Below, in pieces: positions 19,373 to 28,345 of a stretch of DNA of 64,000 bases. A program made the position numbers and the translations under genes. Position 1 is the first letter of the stretch. Each line of letters opens with the position of its first letter. Source of the stretch: JAIBJN01 sp963748205 (GTDB lineage Bacteria; Actinomycetota; Thermoleophilia; Gaiellales; Gaiellaceae); assembly GCA_963748205.1 (NCBI GenBank), contig CAVVIB010000002.1, positions 96,549 through 160,548 on the forward strand. Reading direction: 5' to 3'. Under the pieces are notes generated by a model. The model did not search any database. It had not been told where the DNA came from and saw nothing but the letters and a program-made list of their open reading frames with translations.

Positions 19373-20617
19373 GTGAAGGTTCTCATCTGGCACGGCTACC
19401 TCCTCGGCGGGACGGGCTCGAACGTCTACACGAGCTCGCTCGCGCGCGCCTGGAGCCGGCTCGGCCACGAGGTCGTCGTCTTCGCCCAGGAGCCGCATCC
19501 CGAGCGGTTCGACCTCGGCGGCGCCGCGTTCGTGCGGCCCGACGCGGGGCCGCTCCTGCCCGTGTTCGTCCTCGACCGCTACGAGGGCTCCGAGCCGCGG
19601 CTTCTGCCCGAGCTCACCGTCGCCGAGCGCGACGAGTGGGTCGAGCGCAACGCCGCCGCCGTGCGCGAGCACCTGCCGGCCGACCTCCTCTTCGTGAACC
19701 ACGTGCTCCTGGGCGCGCCCGTGGGTGTCGCGACGGGAGCGCCGTTCACCGTCAAGGCGCACGGGTCTGAGCTCGAGTTCGCGATCCGCGGCAACGAGGA
19801 GCTGGCGGCCTGGGCGCGGCAGAGCCTCGCGGCGGCCGGTGACATCCTGGCCGGCTCCGAGCACATCCACCGGGTGCTCGAGGAGGTCGTGGGGCCGGGC
19901 GACTACCTCGACCGGGTGCGCATCGTCCCGCCGGGCGTCGACGTCGACGCGCTGCGTCCGGAGCCGCGCGCGCAGGCGCTGGCGAGGCTTCTGGAGGAGG
20001 CACGGCGCGACCCGCCGCGCGTGGGCGAGCGCTATCCCGATCCCGGGAACGCGGAACGGCTCGAGGCGTTCCTCGCGGGCGACGGCCCGACGGTGGTCTA
20101 CGTCGGGAAGCTGAGCGAGGAGAAGGGCGTCGGCCTCCTGCTCGAGGCGCTCGAGCGGGTGGACGCGCGGGCGGTCGTCGTCGGCTTCGGCCCGGAGCGC
20201 GCGGCGCTCGAGCGGGCGGCGGAGGGCCGTCCGGTCCTCTTCACGGGGCCGCTCGAGCACCGCCACCTGGCGCACCTCTGGGCCCTGGCGGACGTGAGCG
20301 TGACGCCGTCGACCTTCCCCGAGGCGTTCGGGATGGTGGCGGCCGAGGCAGCGGCCTGCGGTTCGCCGCCGCTGGTCGCGCGCCACTCGGGCCTCGCCGA
20401 GATCGCCGAGGGCCTCGAGGCCGAGTACCCGGCCGCGTACCGGAACCTCGCCTCGTTCACCAACGGGGACGTCGAGGAGCTGGCCGCGAAGCTCCAGGCG
20501 ATCCTCGCTCTGCCGGCGGAGGAACGCGGTCTTCTGGGGGCTGCTGCACGCCGCGCGGCGGAGTCGCTTTGGAGCTGGGAGCGCATAGCCACTCTGATAC
20601 TTTCGGCCCGTGGGTGA
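19373..20617 (+). CDS. Family 4-type glycosyltransferase
   Basis: 414 residues, GT-B fold. N-terminal VKVLIWHGYLLGGTGSNVYT donor/acceptor loop, TVKAHGSELEFAI, RIVPPGVDVDALRP linker, VVYVGKLSEEKGVGLLLEAL and the E-x7-E motif in PSTFPEAFGMVAAEAAACG. Acceptor unknown. GTG 19373 chosen since upstream codons are antisense to the sigma gene. Overlaps the next gene by 8 bp, but a -10-like GATACT at 20596-20601 may give that one its own message. Confidence 0.88.
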   Translation: MKVLIWHGYLLGGTGSNVYTSSLARAWSRLGHEVVVFAQEPHPERFDLGGAAFVRPDAGPLLPVFVLDRYEGSEPRLLPELTVAERDEWVERNAAAVREHLPADLLFVNHVLLGAPVGVATGAPFTVKAHGSELEFAIRGNEELAAWARQSLAAAGDILAGSEHIHRVLEEVVGPGDYLDRVRIVPPGVDVDALRPEPRAQALARLLEEARRDPPRVGERYPDPGNAERLEAFLAGDGPTVVYVGKLSEEKGVGLLLEALERVDARAVVVGFGPERAALERAAEGRPVLFTGPLEHRHLAHLWALADVSVTPSTFPEAFGMVAAEAAACGSPPLVARHSGLAEIAEGLEAEYPAAYRNLASFTNGDVEELAAKLQAILALPAEERGLLGAAARRAAESLWSWERIATLILSARG

Positions 20618-21761
20618 CGCCCAGAAACTGACTCCCGACGAGCAGATCAGGAGCGCGCGGGAGGGGTTCGACTCCGGCCGCGACTTCACGGTCGCGGTGG
20701 AGGAGGAGTTCGCGCTCCTCGACCCCCAGACGCTCGGCCTCGTCAACCGCTTCGAGGAGCTCCAGGCGGGCGCCGCCGGCACGCCGCTCGAGCCCCATCT
20801 CGTCGGTGAGCTGATCGCCTCCGAGATCGAGGTGCGCACGGGCCGCTGCGAGACGTTCGCCGAGGCCGTGGCTGCGATGGCCGAACGGCGCCGCCAGCTG
20901 CTCGAGCTCGCAGCACGCTTCGAGGTTGCCCTCGGCACCACCGGCACGCACCCCTGGAGCCCGTGGCAGGAGCAGCGGATCATCGACACGGTGCACTACC
21001 GCCGCAACGACGAGATCCTGCGCTACGTCGTCTGGCGCAACAACAGCTTCGGGCTCCACGTCCACGTGGGGATCAAGGGCGCCGACCGCGCGATCGCCGT
21101 CACGGACGGCTTGCGGACGTTCCTGCCGCACCTGCTCGCGTACTCCGGCAGCTCCCCGTTCGTGGAAGGCGTCTACACGTACCTCCACTCGGCACGCACG
21201 CAGATCTTCACGCGCATGTTCCCGCGCTGCGGGATCCCGGACTCGTTCGGCGACTGGGACAGCTACGAGCGCTACGTGCGCTTCCTCTACGAAACCGGCT
21301 CGATCACCGAGCACACGCAGCTCTGGTGGAGCGTCCGCCCGCACCTGGCCTTCCCGACCGTGGAGATCCGGATCGCGGACGGCCAGCCCGAGCTGGCCGA
21401 GGCCCAGAGCCTTGCCGCGCTCATGTTCGCCCTGACGGCGCGAATCGTCCGCGCGATCGACGAGGGCGAGCCGCTCCCGGACCATCCGCACCGCCTCCTG
21501 GAGGAGAACCTCTGGCGCGCGATCCGCTACGGGCTCTCCGGCGAGCTCATCGACCTCGACAAGGGCGAGGTGCGGCCGGCGCGCGCGGAGATCGAGCGCC
21601 TGATCGAGTGGACGCTGCCGGTGGCCGACGAGCTCGGCCTCACCTCCTACCTGTCCGTTCCCGCCGTGACCGCCGCCGAGCGGCAGATCGCCCGGCACGA
21701 AGCGGGGGAGACCCTCGAGGAGATCTATGCCCAGGAGATCATGGAGCCTGTCCGTGTCTGA
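20610..21761 (+). CDS. YbdK-type carboxylate-amine ligase (glutamate-cysteine ligase family 2)
   Basis: 383 residues. FTVAVEEEFALLDPQTLGLV, SEIEVRTGRCETFAEA, FGLHVHVGIKGADRAI and WWSVRPHLAFPTVEIRIADG are the ATP/metal-binding blocks of the GCS2 family. Members have weak gamma-glutamylcysteine synthetase activity; in actinobacteria the substrate is generally undetermined. GTG start. Overlaps the following small gene. Confidence 0.88.
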   Translation: MGDAQKLTPDEQIRSAREGFDSGRDFTVAVEEEFALLDPQTLGLVNRFEELQAGAAGTPLEPHLVGELIASEIEVRTGRCETFAEAVAAMAERRRQLLELAARFEVALGTTGTHPWSPWQEQRIIDTVHYRRNDEILRYVVWRNNSFGLHVHVGIKGADRAIAVTDGLRTFLPHLLAYSGSSPFVEGVYTYLHSARTQIFTRMFPRCGIPDSFGDWDSYERYVRFLYETGSITEHTQLWWSVRPHLAFPTVEIRIADGQPELAEAQSLAALMFALTARIVRAIDEGEPLPDHPHRLLEENLWRAIRYGLSGELIDLDKGEVRPARAEIERLIEWTLPVADELGLTSYLSVPAVTAAERQIARHEAGETLEEIYAQEIMEPVRV

Positions 21762-22077
21762 GCACGACGACGAGCTGGTGCAGGACGAGCTCGCCCGCGA
21801 GCTCGCCGAGGAGCTGAAGAAGCTCCGTGTCGAGGACGTGATCGTGAACACGCTCGTGCACGTCTCCACGATCGGCTATCGCAACCTCGGCCTGACCGAG
21901 GACTCGCGCGACGAGGGCGACCTCGAGCAGACCCGCCTCGCCGTCGACACGATGCAGGCGCTCGTCCCCGTGCTCGAGGGCTTCCTCCCCGCGGATCTCG
22001 TCGGTGGGTTCGAGGAGCAGATCGCCAACCTTCAGCTCGCGTACGCGAAGGCAGCCAGGGAAGCCGATGGAAGCTGA
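21754..22077 (+). CDS. Small acidic protein resembling DUF1844 family
   Basis: 107 residues from GTG 21754. A charged N-terminus is followed by VEDVIVNTLVHVSTIGYRNL and TRLAVDTMQALVPVLEGFLP, helical and resembling DUF1844-type proteins, whose function is unknown. Overlaps its neighbours at both ends (8 and 11 bp), so it is part of the ybdK-mtnP operon. Confidence 0.65.
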   Translation: MSEHDDELVQDELARELAEELKKLRVEDVIVNTLVHVSTIGYRNLGLTEDSRDEGDLEQTRLAVDTMQALVPVLEGFLPADLVGGFEEQIANLQLAYAKAAREADGS

Positions 22078-22855
22078 GATCGGCGTCTTCGGAGGCTCGG
22101 GCTTCTACTCCTTCCTCGAGGACGTCGAGGAGGTCGAGGTCGACACGCCGTACGGCAAGCCCTCGGCGCCCTTCACGATCGGCGAGATCGGCGGCAAGCG
22201 CGTCGCCTTCCTCCCGCGGCACGGGCGCAACCACGAGCTGCCGCCGCACGCCATCCCGTACCGGGCGAACGTCTGGGCGATGCGGGAGCTCGGCGTCCGG
22301 CGGATCATCGGCCCCAACGCCTCCGGCGCGCTCAAGGCCGATCTCGAGCTCGGTGAGTTCGTCGTCTGCGACCAGTTCGTCGACCGCACGACTGGCCGCA
22401 AGGACACGTTCTACGACGGGCCGGAGACCACGCACGTCTCCGCCGCGGACCCGTACTGCCCCGACCTGCGCCGCCTCCTCGTCGACAAGGCCGAGGAGCT
22501 CGGCATCAAGGTCCGCGACGGCGGCACGGTCGTCGTCATCCAGGGCCCGCGCTTCTCCACGCGCGCCGAGTCGAAGTGGTTCCAGGCCGCCGGCTTCGAC
22601 ACGATCAACATGACGGCCTATCCGGAGGGCTACCTCGCCCGCGAGCTCGAGCTCTGCTACGCGAACATCTCCATGGTCACCGACCACGACGTCGGCGTGG
22701 AGGGCACGGCGCCGGTCACGCACGAGCAGGTCGTGACGGTCTTCAACGAGAACAACGCGCGGCTGCGGGAGCTCCTCTTCGCGGTCATCCCGAGGATCCC
22801 GACGCAGCCGGCCGACCACCTGTGTGCCACGGCGCTCGAGGGCGCGCGGTTCTAG
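22067..22855 (+). CDS. S-methyl-5'-thioadenosine phosphorylase-type purine phosphorylase
   Basis: 262 residues. IGVFGGSGFYSFLEDVEEVE, FLPRHGRNHELPPHAIPYRA, GPNASGALKADLELGEFVVCDQFVDRTTGR-type core (108-137) and NMTAYPEGYLARELELCYA match MTA phosphorylase/PNP. It probably cleaves MTA to adenine and methylthioribose-1-phosphate (methionine salvage). The substrate loop MTAYPE rather than MTTVPE leaves inosine or guanosine possible. ATG 22067 fixed by the family start MEAEIGVFGG. Confidence 0.88.
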   Translation: MEAEIGVFGGSGFYSFLEDVEEVEVDTPYGKPSAPFTIGEIGGKRVAFLPRHGRNHELPPHAIPYRANVWAMRELGVRRIIGPNASGALKADLELGEFVVCDQFVDRTTGRKDTFYDGPETTHVSAADPYCPDLRRLLVDKAEELGIKVRDGGTVVVIQGPRFSTRAESKWFQAAGFDTINMTAYPEGYLARELELCYANISMVTDHDVGVEGTAPVTHEQVVTVFNENNARLRELLFAVIPRIPTQPADHLCATALEGARF

Positions 22856-22968
22856 TCCCCGCGCCGTTTTTCTGGCACCTGTGATAGAACTCCGCCCGGC
22901 CGCTTCCGGCCTGGGGTGGTGGGGCTGAGCGATGCCCGCAACGCTCCGAACCATGCCCGCGTAGAGCC

Positions 22969-25011
22969 TTGACCGACTTCTTCCTGAACCACACCGTCCT
23001 GTTCGCGCTCCTCTGCGCGCTCTTCGGGATCGCGGTCGGTCTCTACCTGACGTGGTGGATCCTCAAGCAGCCCGCCGGCACGGAACGCATGCGCGAGATC
23101 GCGCGCGCCGTGCAGGAGGGCGCGGCCGCGTACCTGCGGCGCCAGTACATGACGATCGGGCTCGTCGCGATCGTCCCGTTCCTCGTCATCGGCTTCTACA
23201 ACGAGCTCGGGTGGGGCACGGCATTCGGGTTCCTCGTCGGCGCCGTCTTCTCGGCGGCGGCCGGCTTCATCGGCATGAACGTCGCGGTGCGGGCGAACGT
23301 CCGCACGGCGGAGGCGGCGAAGTCGGGCCTGACGCCCGCGCTCAACGTCGCGTTCCGCGCCGGATCGGTCACGGGCTTGCTCGTCGTCGGGCTCGGCCTG
23401 TTCGGCGTCGCGGGCTACTACGGGGTCCTCACGAGCTGGTTCGACATCGCGCAGGACGACGCGATCGACGACCTCATCGGGCTCGCCTTCGGTGGCTCCC
23501 TGATCTCCGTCTTTGCGCGACTTGGCGGCGGCATCTATACGAAGGCCGCCGACGTGGGCGCCGACCTCGTCGGGAAGATCGAGGCCGGCATCCCCGAGGA
23601 CGATCCGCGCAATCCGGCGGTGATCGCAGACAACGTCGGCGACAACGTCGGGGACTGCGCCGGTATGGCTGCGGACCTGTTCGAGACCTACGCGGTCACG
23701 GCGGTCGCGGTCATGCTTCTCGGCACCGCATTCCCCGCCGGCGGGCTCCCGCTGTTCCCGCTGGCCATCGGCGGCATCTCGATCATCGCCTCGGTGATCG
23801 GCATCTGGTTCGCGCGGGTCGGCCGCGGCGGGTCGATCATGAACGCGCTCTACAAGTCGGTCGCCGTCGCCACGATCCTGTCCGCGATCGGCTTCATCCC
23901 GGTTACCCTCGCGTTCGACGAGGGCCGCTTCAGCTTCGGCGAGCTCTACGTCGCCTCCCTGATCGGCCTCATCATCACGTTCGCGCTCGTCGCCATCACG
24001 GAGTACTACACGGGCACGCGCTGGGGCCCGGTGAAGTCCATCGCGCGCTCGTCCCAGACGGGCCACGCGACGAACATCATCGAGGGCCTCGCCGTGGGCA
24101 TGCAGGCCACGGCGCTCCCCGTGATCGTGATCGCGATCGGCATCGTGGCCGCGTACGAGGTCACGGACAGCCTCTACGGGATCGGCGTCGCCGTCATGGC
24201 GCAGCTCTCCATGACCGGCCTGATCGTCGCGCTCGACGCGTACGGGCCTGTGACGGACAACGCGGGCGGCATCGCCGAGATGGCCGACCTGGACGAGTCC
24301 GTGCGCGGCATCACCGACCCGCTGGACGCCGTCGGGAACACGACGAAGGCGGTCACGAAGGGCTACGCGATCGGCTCCGCCGGCCTCGCGGCGCTCATCC
24401 TCTTCGACGAGTACGCCCGCGGCCTCGCGGACGAGCAGGTCGCGAGCGTCTTCGCGCTCAACGACCCGTGGGTGATCGCCGGCCTCTTCATCGGCGGGCT
24501 GATGCCGTTCCTGTTCGCCTCGCTCGCGATGCAGGCGGTCGGTCGCGTCGGCGGCCTCGTGGTGGACGAGGTGCGGCGGCAGTTCCGGGAGATCCCGGGG
24601 ATCCTCGAGGGCACGGGGCGCCCGGATTACAGCCGCGCGGTCGACATCGTCACGAACATGGCCATCAAGAAGATGCTTCTGCCCGCGCTCATCCCGGTCG
24701 CGGTCCCGATCATCGTCGGGATCATCAGCCCCGAGGCGCTGGGCGGCCTCCTGATCGGCACGATCGTGACCGGCATCTTCCTCGCCATCGCCATGACGTC
24801 CGGCGGCGGCGCCTGGGACAACGCGAAGAAGCTCATCGAGGACGGCGCCTACGGCGGCAAGGGCTCGGAGGCCCACGCCGCGGCCGTCACAGGCGACACG
24901 GTCGGCGATCCCTACAAGGACACGGCCGGCCCGGCGATCAACCCCATGATCAAGATCGCCAACATCGTCGCCATCCTGATCATCCCGATCATCGCCTCGA
25001 TCCACGGCTAG
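22969..25011 (+). CDS. hppA: Membrane-bound H+-translocating pyrophosphatase, K+-independent type
   Basis: 680 residues, about 15-16 membrane segments. Couples PPi hydrolysis to H+ export. Hallmarks: GGGIYTKAADVGADLVGKIE, the PPi/Mg site DNVGDNVGDCAGMAADLFE and the late DTVGDPYKDTAGPAINPMIK. The segment GNTTKAVTKGYAIGSAG carries Lys and Thr at the positions (A/K and G/T) known to mark the K+-independent subfamily. TTG start is the only start-like codon near the conserved N-terminus and has no clear Shine-Dalgarno. The 113-bp leader before it holds no gene I can support. Confidence 0.95.
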   Translation: MTDFFLNHTVLFALLCALFGIAVGLYLTWWILKQPAGTERMREIARAVQEGAAAYLRRQYMTIGLVAIVPFLVIGFYNELGWGTAFGFLVGAVFSAAAGFIGMNVAVRANVRTAEAAKSGLTPALNVAFRAGSVTGLLVVGLGLFGVAGYYGVLTSWFDIAQDDAIDDLIGLAFGGSLISVFARLGGGIYTKAADVGADLVGKIEAGIPEDDPRNPAVIADNVGDNVGDCAGMAADLFETYAVTAVAVMLLGTAFPAGGLPLFPLAIGGISIIASVIGIWFARVGRGGSIMNALYKSVAVATILSAIGFIPVTLAFDEGRFSFGELYVASLIGLIITFALVAITEYYTGTRWGPVKSIARSSQTGHATNIIEGLAVGMQATALPVIVIAIGIVAAYEVTDSLYGIGVAVMAQLSMTGLIVALDAYGPVTDNAGGIAEMADLDESVRGITDPLDAVGNTTKAVTKGYAIGSAGLAALILFDEYARGLADEQVASVFALNDPWVIAGLFIGGLMPFLFASLAMQAVGRVGGLVVDEVRRQFREIPGILEGTGRPDYSRAVDIVTNMAIKKMLLPALIPVAVPIIVGIISPEALGGLLIGTIVTGIFLAIAMTSGGGAWDNAKKLIEDGAYGGKGSEAHAAAVTGDTVGDPYKDTAGPAINPMIKIANIVAILIIPIIASIHG

Positions 25012-25026
25012 GCCGTGGAGCCGCCG

Positions 25027-25254
25027 TTAGGCGGAGCGGCGGCGGCGGACCTGCGGGCCCTGCGTGCCGAGCGCGGCGTAGGCGAGCGCCTGCAGCGACT
25101 CGTTCAGGCTCGAGAGCTCGTGCGCGATGCGCTGGAGCTGGTCGCCCGAGTCCAGGCGCCGGTTGAGCGCGTGCACCTCGTCGCAGAGGCGGTCGAGGCG
25201 CGCCAGGATCGCGTCCAGCTGGCGGTCGTCGAGTTGGCTGCGCTCAGGCGGCAT
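25027..25254 (-). CDS. Small coiled-coil hypothetical protein
   Basis: 75 residues, rich in Leu, Arg, Asp. LDAILARLDRLCDEVHALNR and IAHELSSLNESLQALAYAAL show heptad spacing; basic tail RRRRSA. Starts inside the end of the HAD gene (11-bp overlap), so it is co-transcribed. No recognised family. Confidence 0.55.
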   Translation of the reverse strand: MPPERSQLDDRQLDAILARLDRLCDEVHALNRRLDSGDQLQRIAHELSSLNESLQALAYAALGTQGPQVRRRRSA

Positions 25255-25726
25255 CGCCGCTGATCTTAGCCAGGGCGGCCAGGGTGTCCGCGACGGCAGC
25301 CTCGCCCTGGAAGCGCTCGAGGAGGCGTTCGCGGGCGCCCTCGCCGGTCTCGACGGCCTCGACGTGCCTGGCCGCCCCGAGCTGGGCCAGGGCGACGCGC
25401 GCGAGCGGCTCGGGCGCGTCGGTGAAGACGCCGATGCGCACCCCCGCGCGGCCGAGCGCGCGCAGCGCGGCGCTCGCCTCGGCGCTCGGGCGCAGATAGA
25501 CCGGCGCGCGGTCCTCGGCGAAGCGCTCGAGTGCGCCGCGCCAGTCGCCGATGCCCGCCTCCGCCCAGCGGTCGAGCTCCGCGGCCGCCGCGGCACGGTC
25601 CTCGGGGAGCGAGTCGGGATCGAGCGAGGCGATCGACGCGAAGCGCCGCGCCGAGTCGGCCAGGAAGTCGCGCCAGAGCGGTCGCGTGTCGCCGAGCGCG
25701 TCGAGGTCGACGGCGACCGCCTTCAC
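25244..25726 (-). CDS. HAD-superfamily hydrolase-like protein
   Basis: 160 residues. Motif I VKAVAVDLDALGDTR (D-x-D), motif II-like IGVFTDAPEP and a helical cap between. The late motif with the second Asp pair is weak, so activity is uncertain and the protein is short for the family. GTG start overlaps the VanZ-like stop (GTGA). Confidence 0.65.
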   Translation of the reverse strand: MKAVAVDLDALGDTRPLWRDFLADSARRFASIASLDPDSLPEDRAAAAAELDRWAEAGIGDWRGALERFAEDRAPVYLRPSAEASAALRALGRAGVRIGVFTDAPEPLARVALAQLGAARHVEAVETGEGARERLLERFQGEAAVADTLAALAKISGDAA

Positions 25727-26070
25727 GACCGCGAACCGGCCCAGCGGGCGAAGAGCAGGACGCCGGCGGCGACGCCGAGCGTGTCGACGAGCCAGTCGAG
25801 CGGCGCGCCCTGGCGCCCGGTGACGAAGGTCTGGTGGAACTCGTCGGTGGCCGCGTAGGCGGAGCCGAGGAGGATCGCCAGCGGCTCGCGCCCGACGGCG
25901 CGCTGGAGCAGCCCGCCGAGCACGGCGTACTCCGCAAAGTGGGCCATCTTCCGGAGTACCAGGTCCCAGGTGCCCAGGCCCGTGCCGAGGCTCGGGATCG
26001 ACGACAGCGCGAAGATCAGCCCGGCCCAGAGCAAGACGGGAAGCCAGAGGTTGAGCCGGGCCGCAGTCAC
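25723..26070 (-). CDS. VanZ-like membrane protein
   Basis: 115 residues from GTG 26070; an alternative GTG at 26088 adds six. The shorter form is preferred because TACGCT (26083-26078) sits seven bases upstream, the spacing seen at other leaderless genes here. Segment LRKMAHFAEYAVLGGLLQRA, then YAATDEFHQTFVTGRQGAPL and DTLGVAAGVLLF are the VanZ family motifs; four membrane helices. Function unknown outside glycopeptide resistance in a few members. Confidence 0.8.
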   Translation of the reverse strand: MTAARLNLWLPVLLWAGLIFALSSIPSLGTGLGTWDLVLRKMAHFAEYAVLGGLLQRAVGREPLAILLGSAYAATDEFHQTFVTGRQGAPLDWLVDTLGVAAGVLLFARWAGSRS

Positions 26071-26111
26071 GCGCGCCAGCGTAGCCACACGCCCGTTTGC
26101 GCGACGAGGAG

Positions 26112-26117
26112 TATGCT
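26112..26117 (+). promoter_or_regulatory. -10 box TATGCT of the cobalamin operon
   Basis: TATGCT just upstream of the riboswitch, giving a start site about where P1 begins. Confidence 0.45.
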
Positions 26118-26121
26118 CCCG

Positions 26122-26280
26122 CCTCAGATAGGCGAGCGGTCAAGGGAAGCCGGTGCAAGTCCGGCACGGTCCCGCCGCTGTGAGGGGAGACGCTCCTCCG
26201 CCACGAGCCACTGGCCGACGGCCGGGAAGGCGGCGGAAGAGGGAGCCCCGAGTCAGAAGACCTGCCTCTCGCCCTCAGAT
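26122..26280 (+). promoter_or_regulatory. Cobalamin (B12) riboswitch
   Basis: Shows the conserved parts in order: GGCGAG (26131-26136) of P1, AAGGGAAGCCGGTGCAAGTC, CCGGCACGGTCCCGCC-GCTGTGA, and the 3' box GAGTCAGAAGACCTGCC, closing with CTCGCC (26268-26273). It lies about 25 bases before the lipoprotein gene, whose Shine-Dalgarno AAGGAG (26297-26302) may be sequestered when B12 is bound. Controls btuF through cobC. Confidence 0.93.
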
Positions 26281-26305
26281 CCGTTGTCCTCGCGGAAGGA
26301 GAAAC

Positions 26306-27266
26306 GTGTTCCAGCGACCTCTTGCAGCCCTCCTGGCTGCCCTTGCTCTTTTCCTTGCCGGCTGCGGCGGGGAGTCCGAGAGCGCCGAGCCGGCGCAGCC
26401 GACCTCGTCGGCCGCCGTAGAGACGACTGCGGCCCCCGAGTTCCCGGTCACCGTCGAGGCCGACAACGGCCCCGTCACGATCGAGGAGGAGCCCGACGCC
26501 ATCGTCTCGCTCTCGGCCACGGCGACCGAGTCCCTCTTCGCCATCGGCGCCGGCGAGCAGGTGCTCGCCGTCGACGACCAGTCGAACTACCCGGCCGAGG
26601 CGCCGGTGAGCCGACCTGTCCGGCTTCGAGCCGAACGTCGAGGCGATCGCCGGCTACGAGCCCGATCTCGTCATCGCCGCATACGACCCCGGCGGGCTCG
26701 TGGAGGGTCTGGAGAAGCTCGACATCCCCGTGCTCCTGCAGGACGCCGCGCCGGACCTGGACTCGGCCTACGAGCAGATCGAGACCCTCGGCGCCGCCAC
26801 CGGGAACCCGGACGGTGCCGAAACCGTGATCACGGACATGGAGACCGCGATCGACGAGCTCGTCGCCTCGGTGCCGGGCGCCGCAGGCGCGACCGTCTAC
26901 CACGAGCTCGGGCCGGACTTCTTCTCGGCCACCTCGGACACGTTCATCGGGAGCATCTACGAGCTCTTCGGGCTCGTGAACATCGCCGACGCCGCCGCCG
27001 GGGCAGCCGACGCGGGCGGCTATCCGCAGCTCACCGGCGAGTACATCGTCTCCGAGAGCCCCGACCTGATCGTCCTCTCCGACACGAAGTGCTGCCAGCA
27101 GACGGCCGAGAAGGTCTCGAATCGTCCCGGCTGGAGCGGGATCGCGGCCGTGACGAACGGGAACATCGTCGAGGCCGACGACGACATCGCCTCCCGCTGG
27201 GGGCCGCGCACGGTCGAGTTCGTCGAGCTGATCGCGCAGTCGCTCGAAGGAGTCGGGAGCCGCTAG
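26306..27266 (+). CDS. btuF: B12/corrinoid ABC transporter substrate-binding lipoprotein, one apparent frameshift
   Basis: Removing one base near 26611 (run GAGCCG) gives 319 residues. Signal peptide with lipobox LAGC at about 22-25, Ser/Ala/Pro linker, then a BtuF/FhuD fold: VTIEEEPDAIVSLSATATES, ESLFAIGAGEQVLAVDD, SNYPAEAP, and GFEPNVEAI-GYEPDLVI after the shift. A late CCQQ is unusual. GTG has a good Shine-Dalgarno. Directly follows the B12 riboswitch and precedes the permease (TAGTG overlap). Confidence 0.88.
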
Positions 27267-28345
27267 TGGCAGACGCCGGCGGCCTGCGGGGCCGCATGCT
27301 GGGACGGCAGGAGCAGGCGCTGCGGGGCGTCTCGCTCGGCTGGTCGCTGGCCGCCGGCGCCTTCCTCCTCGTGGCGACGCTGCTCGGTCTCGCGCTCGGG
27401 CCCGTCGACCTCGGCCTCGGTGCCGTGACGCGCGAGGTGCTCAGCCACGTGCCCTTCCTCGGCGTCGAGTCGTCCTTCTCGGACACCGAGGACGCCATCC
27501 TGTGGGAGCTGCGTGCGCCGCGCGTCGTGCTCGGCCTCCTCGTCGGGGCCATGCTCGCGATCGCCGGGGCGTCCTACCAGGGCGTGTTCCGCAACCCGCT
27601 CGCCGACCCGTACCTGCTCGGCGCGGCCGCGGGCGCCGGCCTCGGCGCGACGATCGTGATCGCCTACGACCTCGCGGGCGACTTCAGGCCCGACCTGCGG
27701 CCGATCGCGGCCTTCGTCGGCGCGATGCTCGCCGTCGGCGTCGCGTACGCACTCGGCCGCTCGGTCGGCGGACGGCAGACTGCCACGCTCATCCTGGCCG
27801 GCGTGACAGTCGCGTCGTTCCTGACCGCGCTCCAGACGTACGTTCAGCAGCGTCGGGTGGAGAGCGTCCAGGAGGTCTACAGCTGGATCCTCGGCCAGCT
27901 CGAGACCGCGGGCTGGAGCGACGTGCTGATCATCCTCCCGTACGTCGTCGTCAGCGCGGTGCTGCTCCTCTGGCACCGCCGGCTGCTCGACGTCCTCGCC
28001 GTCGGCGACGACGAGGCGGCGAGCCTCGGGGTGCCGGTCGCGCGCGTGCGGCTCCTCATCGTGCTCGCGGCCACGCTGGGCACGGCCGCCGCGGTTGCCT
28101 TCAGCGGCCTGATCGCGTTCGTCGGGATCATCATCCCGCACGCGATCCGGCTCATGGCCGGGACGAGCTACCGGGTCGTCCTTCCGCTCTCGCTCGCCTT
28201 CGGCGCCGGCTTCCTCGTCCTCGTCGACCTGGTCGCGAGGACGGTCATCGCGCCGGCGCAGCTCCCGATCGGGGTCGTCACCGCCTTCCTGGGCGCTCCG
28301 TTCTTCGCCGTCGTCCTTCGCACGACCCGGACGGTCGGTCCCTGA
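27266..28345 (+). CDS. btuC: B12 ABC transporter permease (BtuC/FecCD family)
   Basis: 359 residues, about ten membrane helices. LWELRAPRVVLGLLVGAMLA, GASYQGVFRNPLADPYLLGA (FecCD signature) and GLIAFVGIIIPHAIRLMAGT (coupling-helix region) are conserved. GTG start overlaps the btuF stop. The B12 specificity rests on the riboswitch and cob genes. Confidence 0.93.
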   Translation: MADAGGLRGRMLGRQEQALRGVSLGWSLAAGAFLLVATLLGLALGPVDLGLGAVTREVLSHVPFLGVESSFSDTEDAILWELRAPRVVLGLLVGAMLAIAGASYQGVFRNPLADPYLLGAAAGAGLGATIVIAYDLAGDFRPDLRPIAAFVGAMLAVGVAYALGRSVGGRQTATLILAGVTVASFLTALQTYVQQRRVESVQEVYSWILGQLETAGWSDVLIILPYVVVSAVLLLWHRRLLDVLAVGDDEAASLGVPVARVRLLIVLAATLGTAAAVAFSGLIAFVGIIIPHAIRLMAGTSYRVVLPLSLAFGAGFLVLVDLVARTVIAPAQLPIGVVTAFLGAPFFAVVLRTTRTVGP

